Below are positions 52,201 to 59,641 of a stretch of DNA of 64,000 bases, piece by piece; the first letter of the stretch is position 1, and each line of letters starts with the position of its first letter. Source of the stretch: Streptomyces antioxidans. Its GTDB lineage: Bacteria; Actinomycetota; Actinomycetes; Streptomycetales; Streptomycetaceae. A program made the position numbers and the translations under genes. The notes beneath the pieces were generated by a model that saw only the letters and a program-made list of their open reading frames with translations, had not been told where the DNA came from and made no database searches. The stretch covers positions 62,001-126,000 of the forward strand of contig NZ_LAKD02000120.1 in NCBI RefSeq assembly GCF_000968685.2, given 5' to 3'.

Positions 52201-52353
52201 GCACAGGCGCACGACGGAATCGCCCAGACCGTGCTGCACACGCACGGCGCCGAGGCGGCCGAGCGCCACGCTCGCCGGGCACTCGCGCTCTACGAGAGGC
52301 TGGGGGTGGCCGAGGAGGCGGAGCGGGTCCGGCGCTCGCTCATAGGGCGATAG
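49225..52353 (+). CDS. TTA-rich AfsR/SARP-type regulator (BTAD, NB-ARC, TPR)
   Basis: The 1042-residue regulator has the OmpR-like winged helix (about 1-95), BTAD (about 95-245; VALYRCGRPDESLSLYRTTR), an NB-ARC ATPase (Walker A HGMAGVGKSVLVIHAAHRL near 306, ALLVLDDAGSAEQVRPLLP) and long C-terminal TPRs (about 640-1040). Six in-frame TTA codons (49546, 49585, 50188, 50425, 50608, 50800) make translation depend on the rare bldA tRNA, which would tie it to late growth. The GTG start at 49225 has a purine-rich ribosome site. It diverges from the GT-B operon and converges on the peptide gene. Confidence 0.9.
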   Translation: MELNVLGPLELRHHGRQWPLGSPKEQCVLAVLGAAEGEPVTMATLMDRVWGDRPPPSAAATLHSYLSRLRGRLKRASDGEAGLERPSPRSYRLRIAPEAVDLTRFRRLRGQARDTLAEGELERAIGRLREAERLWRGEPLGEFTGMWAETFRARLHEDLRAVREERIRIELRLGRHADLIGELRALVDEEPLAQGAVAHLMVALYRCGRPDESLSLYRTTRSRLDDELGLAPSPELHQLHQRVLEQDPSLDLPADEPVQTVRAEGGPNHLPYDNRDFTGRDDELRGLLTQPDPDGTAPALTVVHGMAGVGKSVLVIHAAHRLRDRYPDGLFYVNLRAHSDQPPCAPSEALTTLEDAADRQLAEGRTSSFDARAARWRDWLAHRRALLVLDDAGSAEQVRPLLPGGAGCQVFITSRHQLAPLDGARPVGLEVLSVAEAVSLFTRVVGVARARDSEALHRVVSLCGYLPLAIQLTAHRFRHRDSWDLQDLVDRLTQAADLLEEIDIHSGIATAFRLSYDQLGDGERKLFRSLALHPGPDLTLSAAVALVDADAARLRRGLEELLTCHLLEEPVRGRYRFHDLVRGFAVRVSTAEEPERMRQEAVRRLLTHYLTAADHADRMAHPQSRRIAVPPELRYGDPPEFTDADEAAAWLDVERRNLLAAAHEAAASSPELATLFLHALGQSFKRWGAWETAAELHDSALAFLRTRGDTRALAHILMERSDIQCHEHCEEALRCAEESLAIFRELADRQGEADALFQAGRAHLAAGRRTTSLECLDRALALYRRTGDRHGEAEALNVQGVALHFAGELDEALKRFHAVYRIQKVVGDLHGQATALLNAGEIHRLETRFDEARDLYERALALARRTGVRRQLVNLYTNLGNVCRATGQTDEALAYFRKALSSYRASRDPRSEANTLLSMGTAYHEAHQERAAMEHFTMAERIARRIGNLYERQSALIGIAALQRTSGQYTAALKTYEEALEVAREIEIPLGMAQAHDGIAQTVLHTHGAEAAERHARRALALYERLGVAEEAERVRRSLIGR

Positions 52354-52381
52354 CCGGACCCTCGTCGGCCGGGTCCGGCTA
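52351..52381. terminator. Bidirectional hairpin sharing both stop codons
   Basis: Perfect 11-bp arms TAGCCGGACCC (52351-52361) and GGGTCCGGCTA (52371-52381) enclose a 9-base loop. The outer ends are the TAG stops of the SARP gene (plus) and of the 42-residue peptide gene (minus). Confidence 0.8.
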
Positions 52382-52507
52382 CCAGTACATGATGTCTTCA
52401 GCTTCCTCCGTGGCACCTATGAGCGTGGTCCGGTCGTACGTGGTCGCCGATATGGCGGGCACCGCGACAAAACCGGCGATGACAAGGGTGAGGAGGAAGG
52501 GCTTCAA
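52379..52507 (-). CDS. Small 42-residue hydrophobic-start peptide gene
   Basis: TTG 52507 with GGAG 8 bases upstream opens 42 codons ending in TAG at 52381-52379. The product has a basic, hydrophobic start (KPFLLTLVIAGFVAVPAISA), like a signal peptide or single membrane helix, and an acidic, aromatic end (TEEAEDIMYW). GC3 is about 78 percent. Its stop forms one end of the shared terminator, which supports it being a true gene. It could be an exported signal or a small membrane partner of the SARP. No family is known to me. Confidence 0.55.
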   Translation of the reverse strand: MKPFLLTLVIAGFVAVPAISATTYDRTTLIGATEEAEDIMYW

Positions 52508-52748
52508 CTGAGTTTCTCCAGGGGGAAGTTGGAGCGGGTCGACGACCCGCTCGCGAAATTGTTCGGAGATAGTACACCGAGTCGATCACCGGTTACCGGG
52601 GCGAAAGCGACGCGTGACCTCCGCCCGGCGGACACTATTCCGTTTCGCCTTCGTCATACCGGACAGGCTGCCTGGCACGGACAACCCATCGGCCCGCACA
52701 ACAGACCGGTGCCCGGTCCGCCGACCCGGCACCGCGGACGGAGGGAAC

Positions 52749-53822
52749 GTGGCTCACAGCACATCCGGAAAGCCGACGACCCACGGGGTATCGGCCGGGC
52801 AGGACCTCCTGCGGCACGGCGATGGTGGCGGAGGATCGGGGAATCCGCCACCTTCCCGGCGCGGCATGCTCTCGGTGGCCGCGGCGGCCGGGCTCGGGCT
52901 GCTCGCCGGCTGCGGCGAGGAGTCGGCCGGCTCCGCCTCCGGAGCGGGCTCGCAGGAGTCCACGAAGGCGAAGCGCTCGCCGTCCGCCACCCCGTCCAAG
53001 CACTCCCCGTCGCCCACTCCGAAACCGCGGCCCGAGCTGCCGCGGGGCGGCCGGGAGCTGTCCCGCTACCGGCTGGTGGGCTACTGCGGGCTGCCCGGGG
53101 CCGCCGCGCTCGGGCGGCTCGGCGTCGGGGACCTCGACGACCGGGTGCGCCAGATCGAGAAGACCGCCCGCGCCTACGCCGCGGACCGTGAACCGCAGCC
53201 GGTGCTCGAACTCCTCGCGACCGTCGCCAACAGCACCGCGGGCCCCGATGGCACCTACCGCTCCCGCACCTCCTCCGACACCATCCGCCGCTTCCATGAC
53301 GCGGCCAAGCGCCACCGCGCCCTGCTGCTGCTGAACATCCAGCCGGGCCGGGCCTCGGTACTCGGTGAGGTCAAGGCACTCCGCGAGTGGCTGGTCCACC
53401 CCGATGTCGGCATAGCCCTGGACCCGGAGTGGGAGATGGGTCCGGGCGAGGTGCCGGGGAACACCTACGGCCACACCAGCGGCAAGGAGCTCACCGATGT
53501 GGCCCGCTATCTCTCCGGGATCGTCGACGAGCACGACCTGCCGCAGAAGCCACTCGTCTTCCACCAGGTGGCCGTGTCCGTCGTCAGCGACCAGTCCGGT
53601 CTGCGCCCGCAGCCCGGGGTGGTGTTCATCAAGAGCGCGGACGGCATAGGTTCGCCGGGGATGAAGCGGAACACCTGGCGACAGCTGGTCAAGAACCAGC
53701 CCGATGGTGTGCGCACCGGCTTCAAGCTCTTCTACGAGGAGGACACCGAGGGGAGCCGGCTGATGACCCCGGAGGAGGTGCTGGCCCTGCGGCCACGCCC
53801 GGACTACGTGATGTTCGAGTGA
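52749..53822 (+). CDS. Tat-type lipoprotein with a possible TIM-barrel domain
   Basis: The 357-residue protein has a long N-terminal lead, then a twin-arginine motif (SRRGMLSVAAAAGLGLLAGC) with a lipobox ending in Cys, a Ser/Thr/Pro-rich linker (about 55-95) and a conserved C-terminal domain containing YRLVGYCGLPG, LLLNIQPGRASVLGEVKAL, GIALDPEWEMGPG and VVFIKSADGIGSPG. The fold looks like a glycosidase-like barrel. GTG 52749 has GGAGGG upstream. It should sit on the outer membrane surface. The substrate is unknown. It converges on the spermidine synthase-like gene. Confidence 0.75.
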   Translation: MAHSTSGKPTTHGVSAGQDLLRHGDGGGGSGNPPPSRRGMLSVAAAAGLGLLAGCGEESAGSASGAGSQESTKAKRSPSATPSKHSPSPTPKPRPELPRGGRELSRYRLVGYCGLPGAAALGRLGVGDLDDRVRQIEKTARAYAADREPQPVLELLATVANSTAGPDGTYRSRTSSDTIRRFHDAAKRHRALLLLNIQPGRASVLGEVKALREWLVHPDVGIALDPEWEMGPGEVPGNTYGHTSGKELTDVARYLSGIVDEHDLPQKPLVFHQVAVSVVSDQSGLRPQPGVVFIKSADGIGSPGMKRNTWRQLVKNQPDGVRTGFKLFYEEDTEGSRLMTPEEVLALRPRPDYVMFE

Positions 53823-53865
53823 CCGCGGCGGACCGCGCCACGCCCCGACCGCCCGCGCCACGCAC

Positions 53866-53898
53866 GCCGCCCCCGGCCGGAAAGCGGTCGGGGGCGGC
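53866..53898. terminator. Hairpin between lipoprotein and spermidine synthase-like genes
   Basis: 14-bp arms 53866-53879 and 53885-53898 with one G-T wobble enclose GAAAG, between convergent stops. Confidence 0.75.
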
Positions 53899-53912
53899 TG
53901 GGGAAGGGGCGC

Positions 53913-55958
53913 TCAGGGGCGTGGCGCCGTCTGCACGGTGAGGGGTTCCTGGGTGGCGATGTCGCCGGGGCCGCGGCGGGTGAAGCGCATGGCCACACAG
54001 GCACCCGCGTACAGCACCGCCACCACCAGCAGCAGCGCCTGATAGCCCGTGAGCAGGGCCAGATACTCCAGGGTGCCGCCGAACAGGGAGCCCAGCAGAT
54101 TGGCGCCGAACGCCGACGTGGGGTCGGCCGCGGCCGCCAGCCGGTCGGAGAAGATGAGGTTGGCGCAGAAGATGGGGGCGAAGGCCAGCGCGATCGCGGC
54201 GGCCAGCCGGGGGCCGAAGGGCAGCCCCAGCACCACATGGGACGGGACCAGCCAGGCGATGGCGAGGCTGGCGAAGAGCATCAGTTGCAGCACCAGCTGA
54301 TTGACCCGGCGCAGTCTGCGCCTGACCTCCACCGCGCACAGCACGGCCAGCAGCACCCCCGCGAAGACCATGGCGTTGACCAGCCAGGTGGTGCCGAAGT
54401 ACAGGGCGAACCCGATCACGTTCTTGGTCTCCAGCAGCATGAACGCCGCACCGAGCAGGAACATGTCCACATAGCGGGCGGTGCGCCTCAGCCGGACCCC
54501 GGTCAGCCGTACCGACACCAGTGTCACCAGCAGGATGGCGCCCAGGACCCCGATGTAGAGGGTGGGGATGGTGCGGTGCAGCAGATAGGGGAAGGGGTGG
54601 TCATCGCTGGCAGCCGGGGGCACCGCGCCGGAGGGGCGCCACGCGGAGGTGGTGCAGGACTGGTCGCCGGAGGTGACACCGGCCACCAGCACGGCTGCCT
54701 TCTTGCCCCCGTAGTGGGTGATGCAGGGGGCGTGGCCGAAGACGGAGGTGACGGTGGAGCCGAACCGGTCGATGAGCCAGTTCTGGCGGTAGTAGTTGTA
54801 CATGGCGAACGCGCCGCCGGGGGCGATGTGGCGGTGGGCCGCCTCGAACGCCTGCCGGGTGAACAGATAGCTCTCCAGGCGCAGGTTGCTCGCGCCCGAC
54901 ACCAGGGTCAGGGAGTCCGGCAGCGCGAGGACGACCAGGTCGTAGCGGGTCTTGGTGCGCTCGAGGAAGGCCCGGCCGTCGTTGATGTGCACATGGACCC
55001 GGGGGTTGTCGTAGGGCCGGGCCGGGTGCAGTGAGGAACCGATCTCCTGCAGCCTGGGGTCGATCTCCACGGCGTCCACCCGCTGGGCGCCGTGGGCGAG
55101 CGCCATCGCGACGTCGTTGCCATTGCCCGCCCCGATGACCAGCACCCGGCGGTGGGAGTTCCGCGGCGTTTCGCGGTAGGGCTGCTCGTACGGGGAGTCG
55201 GGGCGTCTGAGCACCCTCAGCGGCGCGATGGACTGGTGCGGTACGCCATTGGCGGAGATCTTGTAGTCCCGGCTGCCGGAGGTCGGCCTGGTGACCTCGA
55301 TCTTGTAGTACGGGGACCAGGAGATGCCGCTGGCCGCCGTCTCCAGCGCCAGGATGGCCACCATCAGCGCGAGCGGCACCGCATACCTGATGGTGTTGCG
55401 GCGCCCGCCGAGGGTCAGCAGCGCCGCCGCGGCGATCACCCCCCACACCACCGACGGTGCGCGCAGCCACGACAGCAGAGCGAAGGACACCGAGCCGGTG
55501 AGCGAGCCCAGCAGGTCGAAGCGGTAGGCCTCCAGCGAGGGCAGCCGGCGGAACTGATCGGCCGTCATCTTGCCGATGGCCATCATGATCAGCGCGGTCA
55601 GCCCGAAGAGCACCGGCAGGGTCACCCACTGGGGCAGACCGGTGGTCTTCACGGCGGTGAAGTAGATGACCTCGCCGCTGGTCTGCCGCACCTGCACCGG
55701 GAATTCGCGCACGAGGACGACGAGAACGGCGAGCGGAATGGGCGTCCAGCGGATCAGCCACTGCCCGCGGTCGGCGGGCAGCAGGAATCCCAGGCCGATT
55801 CCGAGGAACGAGCCCAAGAGGATGAAGTTCGAGAAATAGCTCAGATGGACGATATTGGCGCCGGTCCACCGGATCAGCGCCAGCTCGACGAAGAGCATGG
55901 TGGCGCTGGCCAGCAGCAGCCTCGCGCGCACGTTTTGCGGTCCTGGGCTGTGCTCCAT
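53913..55958 (-). CDS. Membrane spermidine synthase-like methyltransferase-fold protein
   Basis: The 681-residue protein has N-terminal and C-terminal membrane helices (roughly seven and eight) flanking a central Rossmann domain (about 250-440) with VLVIGAGNGNDVAMALAHGA, VDAVEIDPRLQEIGSSLHP and INDGRAFLERTKTRYDLVVLALPD, as in polyamine synthases and SAM enzymes. Polyamine activity is not certain, because membrane members of this group in bacteria are mostly uncharacterised. ATG 55958 was chosen; the ribosome site is weak. It lies 294 bp past the Lnt-like gene on the same strand. Confidence 0.82.
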   Translation of the reverse strand: MEHSPGPQNVRARLLLASATMLFVELALIRWTGANIVHLSYFSNFILLGSFLGIGLGFLLPADRGQWLIRWTPIPLAVLVVLVREFPVQVRQTSGEVIYFTAVKTTGLPQWVTLPVLFGLTALIMMAIGKMTADQFRRLPSLEAYRFDLLGSLTGSVSFALLSWLRAPSVVWGVIAAAALLTLGGRRNTIRYAVPLALMVAILALETAASGISWSPYYKIEVTRPTSGSRDYKISANGVPHQSIAPLRVLRRPDSPYEQPYRETPRNSHRRVLVIGAGNGNDVAMALAHGAQRVDAVEIDPRLQEIGSSLHPARPYDNPRVHVHINDGRAFLERTKTRYDLVVLALPDSLTLVSGASNLRLESYLFTRQAFEAAHRHIAPGGAFAMYNYYRQNWLIDRFGSTVTSVFGHAPCITHYGGKKAAVLVAGVTSGDQSCTTSAWRPSGAVPPAASDDHPFPYLLHRTIPTLYIGVLGAILLVTLVSVRLTGVRLRRTARYVDMFLLGAAFMLLETKNVIGFALYFGTTWLVNAMVFAGVLLAVLCAVEVRRRLRRVNQLVLQLMLFASLAIAWLVPSHVVLGLPFGPRLAAAIALAFAPIFCANLIFSDRLAAAADPTSAFGANLLGSLFGGTLEYLALLTGYQALLLVVAVLYAGACVAMRFTRRGPGDIATQEPLTVQTAPRP

Positions 55959-56252
55959 GGCGGCCACGCTGTCATCCGGGACGGGGCAGGTCGAGCACCC
56001 ACACGGCCCGTGCCGTCGGCCGGATGGCGGGCGTCCGGCACCACGGAACGTGGCTCCGGCCGCTCGTCTTCCGTCGGCGCGATGAGTCGCCACCCCACCG
56101 TTGCCGGGGCCATCGGTGCAGGTCAGCGGCGTGGCTTGGAGTGGGGTGCACCGGCCGTGCGGGGTGGGGTGGTCCCGTCGCGAGACCTGTCCCGGGCCCG
56201 CTCCCCCGGCCACCGCCGTACGGCGTTCGGGTCATGGCCCGCCCGGTGTCCG

Positions 56253-57803
56253 TCACCTGCCCGGGCCAACGGCGGACGCCCGCGCGGAGGAAGCGGACCC
56301 GGATGGCGGAGCGGAGCGGCGCCGGGTGCGCCCGGCGAGAACCACCGCCACGGCCACGGTGCCGACGAGCACGCCCCAGGACACGAGATCACCCGTGCGG
56401 GAGTACGGGGTGCGCGAGCCGTGGCGGGGAACGTCGGCGTACCAGACGCCCGCGTCGGTGGTGGTGTCCTGCGTGGACAGCAGCCGTCCGGTGGCGTCAT
56501 AGGCGCTGGACTGGCCGTTGAAATCCTGCCGGACCAGCGCATAGCCGTTCTCGATCGCGCGCAGCCCGGCCATGGCGGTGTGGGTGCGCCCCATCTCGGG
56601 CCAGTCGCCGCCGGGGACGAAGACGATGTCGGCGTCGATGTGGTTGCCCGCCGGGAAGTCGGCGTCGTAGCAGATGACGTTCCCCAGGCGTCCGTACGGG
56701 GTGTCGACGACGGGCACATGGCCGTCGCCCGGTGTGTAGATCTCGAGCCCGGGGATGGGCCGGGCCTTCTCGTAGTCCCACAGCTTCCTGCCGTCGGGGC
56801 CGAAGAGATGGGTCTCGTCCCTGCCGTGGGGCGCGTCCGGGAGATAGGTCAGGTCGGCCACCAGAAGATAGACGTGGTGCGCGTCCGCCGCCGCCGATGC
56901 CCGGCGCAGGAACGCGCGGTGGTCCTCATCGGTCACCCGCGCGGCGTTCTCGGACCAGACGACGATCCGCGCTCCGGCGGCGGCCGCCCGGGCGGTCTGG
57001 CGGAACAGGTCGTCCAGGAGCGGTCGCATGGCCCTGCGCACATCGGCCCGGTCGACACGGCGGGGGTCGGTGACGGCGAGCCGGGAGGCGCCGTGCACCG
57101 CCGTCTCGGCGTCGATGGCCGCGCGGCTCGGATTGATACCGGCCACTTTGACGGTGTCGCCGCCGGTGTCCGTGGACATCAGGCGGAGCTGCCCACCGAC
57201 GACGATCAGCGCGACGGCCGTGGCGTAGGCGGCGGCCCACCGCAGAGCGGGTCGGTGGAGCCCCCGCTCCCAGACCAGATTGCCGATCGTCGCACCCGCC
57301 CCGATGACGAACGCGATGGCATACGGCCCGGTCAGCGCGGTGATCTGCAGCAGTGCGGTACTCGTGTGCTGGGACGCGGCCCGCATGCCGTAGGCGGTGC
57401 CGAACGGGCCGTAGGTGCCGAGGAGGAATTCCACGGACATGGCCGCGGCCGGGAACAGCAGCACCCGGCCGAGGGTCCCTGCGCGCGGGCCGAGCAGCCG
57501 GTCGACGAGGTACGGCAGCCCGTAGGCCACTCCGAAGGCAACGTCCCCCAGGAAGACGAGCCAGGTGATGGGTACGGCGAGTTCGGCCATCCACACCGCG
57601 GCCGACGCCACCGTGACGGCGAACACCGCGGGCAGTGCCACGAGCGGGCGGGTGTGGCGCAGGAAGCGGAGGAGGAGCAGCGGCGCCACCCATGCGGCCA
57701 ACGGCACGTCGAACCGGCCGCCGACGGACAGCAAGGACGCCGCGGCGCCGCCCCAAAGCCACCGCCAGGGGCGTTGGGCGGGAGGGGCGAGTCGTTCGGT
57801 CAT
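56253..57803 (-). CDS. Apolipoprotein N-acyltransferase-like membrane nitrilase
   Basis: The 516-residue protein has six or seven N-terminal membrane spans, a C-terminal nitrilase domain and a final span (VLVGTVAVAVVLAG). The Glu-Lys-Cys triad is visible: Glu in ARIVVWSENAARV, Lys in WDYEKARPIPG and Cys378 in VICYDADFP. Lnt adds a third acyl chain to lipoproteins. Streptomycetes carry one or more Lnt homologues, so paralogue function is uncertain. GGGAG precedes ATG 57803. It diverges from a TetR gene with two operator-like palindromes between them, so TetR may repress it. Confidence 0.83.
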   Translation of the reverse strand: MTERLAPPAQRPWRWLWGGAAASLLSVGGRFDVPLAAWVAPLLLLRFLRHTRPLVALPAVFAVTVASAAVWMAELAVPITWLVFLGDVAFGVAYGLPYLVDRLLGPRAGTLGRVLLFPAAAMSVEFLLGTYGPFGTAYGMRAASQHTSTALLQITALTGPYAIAFVIGAGATIGNLVWERGLHRPALRWAAAYATAVALIVVGGQLRLMSTDTGGDTVKVAGINPSRAAIDAETAVHGASRLAVTDPRRVDRADVRRAMRPLLDDLFRQTARAAAAGARIVVWSENAARVTDEDHRAFLRRASAAADAHHVYLLVADLTYLPDAPHGRDETHLFGPDGRKLWDYEKARPIPGLEIYTPGDGHVPVVDTPYGRLGNVICYDADFPAGNHIDADIVFVPGGDWPEMGRTHTAMAGLRAIENGYALVRQDFNGQSSAYDATGRLLSTQDTTTDAGVWYADVPRHGSRTPYSRTGDLVSWGVLVGTVAVAVVLAGRTRRRSAPPSGSASSARASAVGPGR

Positions 57804-57852
57804 CGGGCGCTCCCGTGGGCGGGCCGCGTCCCCACGGACCGGCCCGCATCGA

Positions 57853-57900
57853 TGTGTACGATGTCCACATTGAAGGATGGAGGTGTGGACACTGTCAACA
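57853..57900. promoter_or_regulatory. Two 17-bp TetR-type palindromes, 31 bp apart
   Basis: TGTGTACGATGTCCACA (57853-57869) and TGTGGACACTGTCAACA (57884-57900) agree at 13 of 17 positions, and each is an imperfect palindrome. TACGAT (57857-57862), a candidate -10 for the TetR gene, overlaps the first. The second covers the TetR start codons. Confidence 0.6.
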
Positions 57901-58503
57901 TCTACTGGTGCGGGATACCACCACGGGGATCTGCGCGCGGCCCTGCTGGACTCCGCTCTGGCGCTCCTCAACACCGAGGGCCCGGGCGAACTGTCGCTGC
58001 GCGCGGTCGCCCGGCACGCCGGGGTCTCCGCGAACGCCCCCTACCGCCACTACCGCGACAAGGAGGCGCTGCTCGCCGCCCTCGCCACCCGCGGCTTCAC
58101 GGAGCTGGGCGAACGCCTCGCCGCGGTCGGCCCCGGGGACGGCCCCGACGCGGAGCTCATCGCGATGGCGCGCACGGCGGTCGACTACGCGCTGGACCAC
58201 CCCGGGGTGTACCGCCTGATGTTCGGGCAGGCGTGCAGCACCCACCCCGACGCCATCGCCGCCTCCGACGCGGCGATCGCCATCGTGGCGGAGCGCATCG
58301 CGGCCATCGCGGAAGCGGAGCGGCGCGAGCCCCTGCGGATCGGGCTCTGGGCCCTCGTCCACGGGCTGAGCACACTGCTGCTCGACGAACGGCTCGGCAC
58401 ACCGACGCGTGCGGAGGCCGACGCCCTGGTGGAGACGGTCGTACGCACCCTGCTGGGCGCGGGCCCCGGCCTCAGTGCTCCTGGGCGGTGGGGCGCACCA
58501 TGA
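57883..58503 (+). CDS. TetR family transcriptional regulator
   Basis: The 206-residue regulator has an N-terminal TetR helix-turn-helix (YHHGDLRAALLDSALALLNT, then LSLRAVARHAGVSANAPYRHYRDKEALLAAL) and a ligand-binding domain starting near residue 75, of the TetR_C_33/WHG type. GTG 57883 has GAAGGA five bases upstream; ATG 57877 is an alternative but has no spaced ribosome site. It diverges from the Lnt-like gene and overlaps the convergent SDR gene by 32 bp at the 3' end. The paired palindromes upstream imply autoregulation. Confidence 0.87.
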   Translation: MWTLSTSTGAGYHHGDLRAALLDSALALLNTEGPGELSLRAVARHAGVSANAPYRHYRDKEALLAALATRGFTELGERLAAVGPGDGPDAELIAMARTAVDYALDHPGVYRLMFGQACSTHPDAIAASDAAIAIVAERIAAIAEAERREPLRIGLWALVHGLSTLLLDERLGTPTRAEADALVETVVRTLLGAGPGLSAPGRWGAP

Positions 58504-59278
58504 CCTCGTTGACGGCGGCGTGCGAGGGCTGGGTGACCATGAAGGCGATCGCGCGGGCGATGTCCTCGGGGTGCAGCCAGAGCTCGCGCGGCATCCCGCG
58601 CCCGGCGGCGGCGACCGCGCTGTCGGTCGTCAGCTCCGTGGCGACCATGCCCGGCTCGATCACCCCCACCCGGACACCGCGGCCGGTCACCTCCTGGCGC
58701 ATGGCCTCGCTCATGGCGCCCACCGCATGTTTGGTGGCCGAGTACACGCCGTTGGCGGGCCGCACCACCCGGCCCGCCACCGAGCTGACGTTCACCACAT
58801 CCGCCACCCCGCGCGGGCCGTCGGAAGCCGCCCGCAGCAGATGCGGCAGCGCCTGCTGGGAGGTGTGCAGCACGGTCTTGACGTTGAGGTCGAGTACCCG
58901 CTCCCAGCCCTCGGGGTCGCCCTCCTCGATCCTGCCGGGCGCCACGGCGCCGGCGTTGTTCACCAGCACATCGAGCCGCCCGCACCGCTCGACGGCGTCC
59001 TCGACGCACTGACGGGCCCGCGCCGTGTCCCGCAGATCGGCGGCGAGGACGGCACAGGAGCGGCCCTCCTTCCGTACGGTGGCGGCCAGGTCCTCCAGCC
59101 GTTCCGTACGGCGGGCCACCAGTGCGAGATCGGCTCCCTGCCGGGCCAGTGCCACGGCGGTGGCCGCTCCGATGCCGCTGGACGCGCCGGTCACCAGCGC
59201 CACGCAGCCCGACAGCGGGCCGTAGGGAGACACGGCCTCTCCGGAGTTCCGGTCATTCCCGGTGTTCATATCCGTCAC
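58472..59278 (-). CDS. Short-chain dehydrogenase/reductase
   Basis: The 268-residue classical SDR carries VALVTGASSGIGAATAVAL, VNNAGAVAPGRI, the Ser in DVVNVSSVAGRV and YSATK. It is of the NADP-preferring YdfG-like group. GTG 59278 with AGGGAG and ATG 59269 are both possible starts. Its C-terminal 32 bp overlap the convergent TetR gene, so the two are likely regulated oppositely. The substrate is unknown. Confidence 0.88.
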   Translation of the reverse strand: MTDMNTGNDRNSGEAVSPYGPLSGCVALVTGASSGIGAATAVALARQGADLALVARRTERLEDLAATVRKEGRSCAVLAADLRDTARARQCVEDAVERCGRLDVLVNNAGAVAPGRIEEGDPEGWERVLDLNVKTVLHTSQQALPHLLRAASDGPRGVADVVNVSSVAGRVVRPANGVYSATKHAVGAMSEAMRQEVTGRGVRVGVIEPGMVATELTTDSAVAAAGRGMPRELWLHPEDIARAIAFMVTQPSHAAVNEVMVRPTAQEH

Positions 59279-59641
59279 CCTGGCTCCCTGGTCCTATGGG
59301 GGGATGGGGAGGCCACTTGAGTCGCGTGGCCCGGGGCGTGCACCGAGTACCCCGGCGGAGGCCGTCCATCGCCACCGATCCCCACGATTCGCTCGCGGCC
59401 ACGTCCCGTCCGCACCCGGGCCGGGCCCTCTCCGGACACCCCCGCCAGTACCCGACCGGCGTATGCCAATAGGCCGTTGGGGTCCCGCTGCTGTCCAGCC
59501 TGAGCACCCTGCCGCCGGGTCCCGGCGACTATCTGACTTTGAGCCCTCGTACCGCCGGGACGCCTGAGCCCTCGTACCGCCGGAACGGCGCTCGACCGCC
59601 GGGCCCACCCGTCCGCCCCACTCGCCCAGGGAGCCGAGACC
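59279..59641. other. 363-bp region between SDR and dhaK genes
   Basis: It contains a 19-bp direct repeat near the dhaK end and otherwise no clear gene. The short frames in it lack family signals. The dhaK promoter should be here. Confidence 0.5.
59540..59583. repeat. 19-bp direct repeat upstream of dhaK
   Basis: TGAGCCCTCGTACCGCCGG is found at 59540-59558 and 59565-59583 (25-bp step), 59 to 102 bp upstream of the dhaK start. It could be an operator or another short tandem duplication. Confidence 0.55.

Noticed and set aside
55092..59012. A very long plus-strand open frame (over 1300 codons) across the spermidine synthase-like, Lnt-like and TetR region
   Set aside because: It is antisense to, or out of frame with, well-supported genes, has low-complexity composition and no domain signal. 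Long spurious frames are usual at this GC content.
59253..59608. Small frames on both strands between the SDR and dhaK genes
   Set aside because: Arg/Pro/Gly-rich, without ribosome sites or family signal; the region fits an intergenic promoter.
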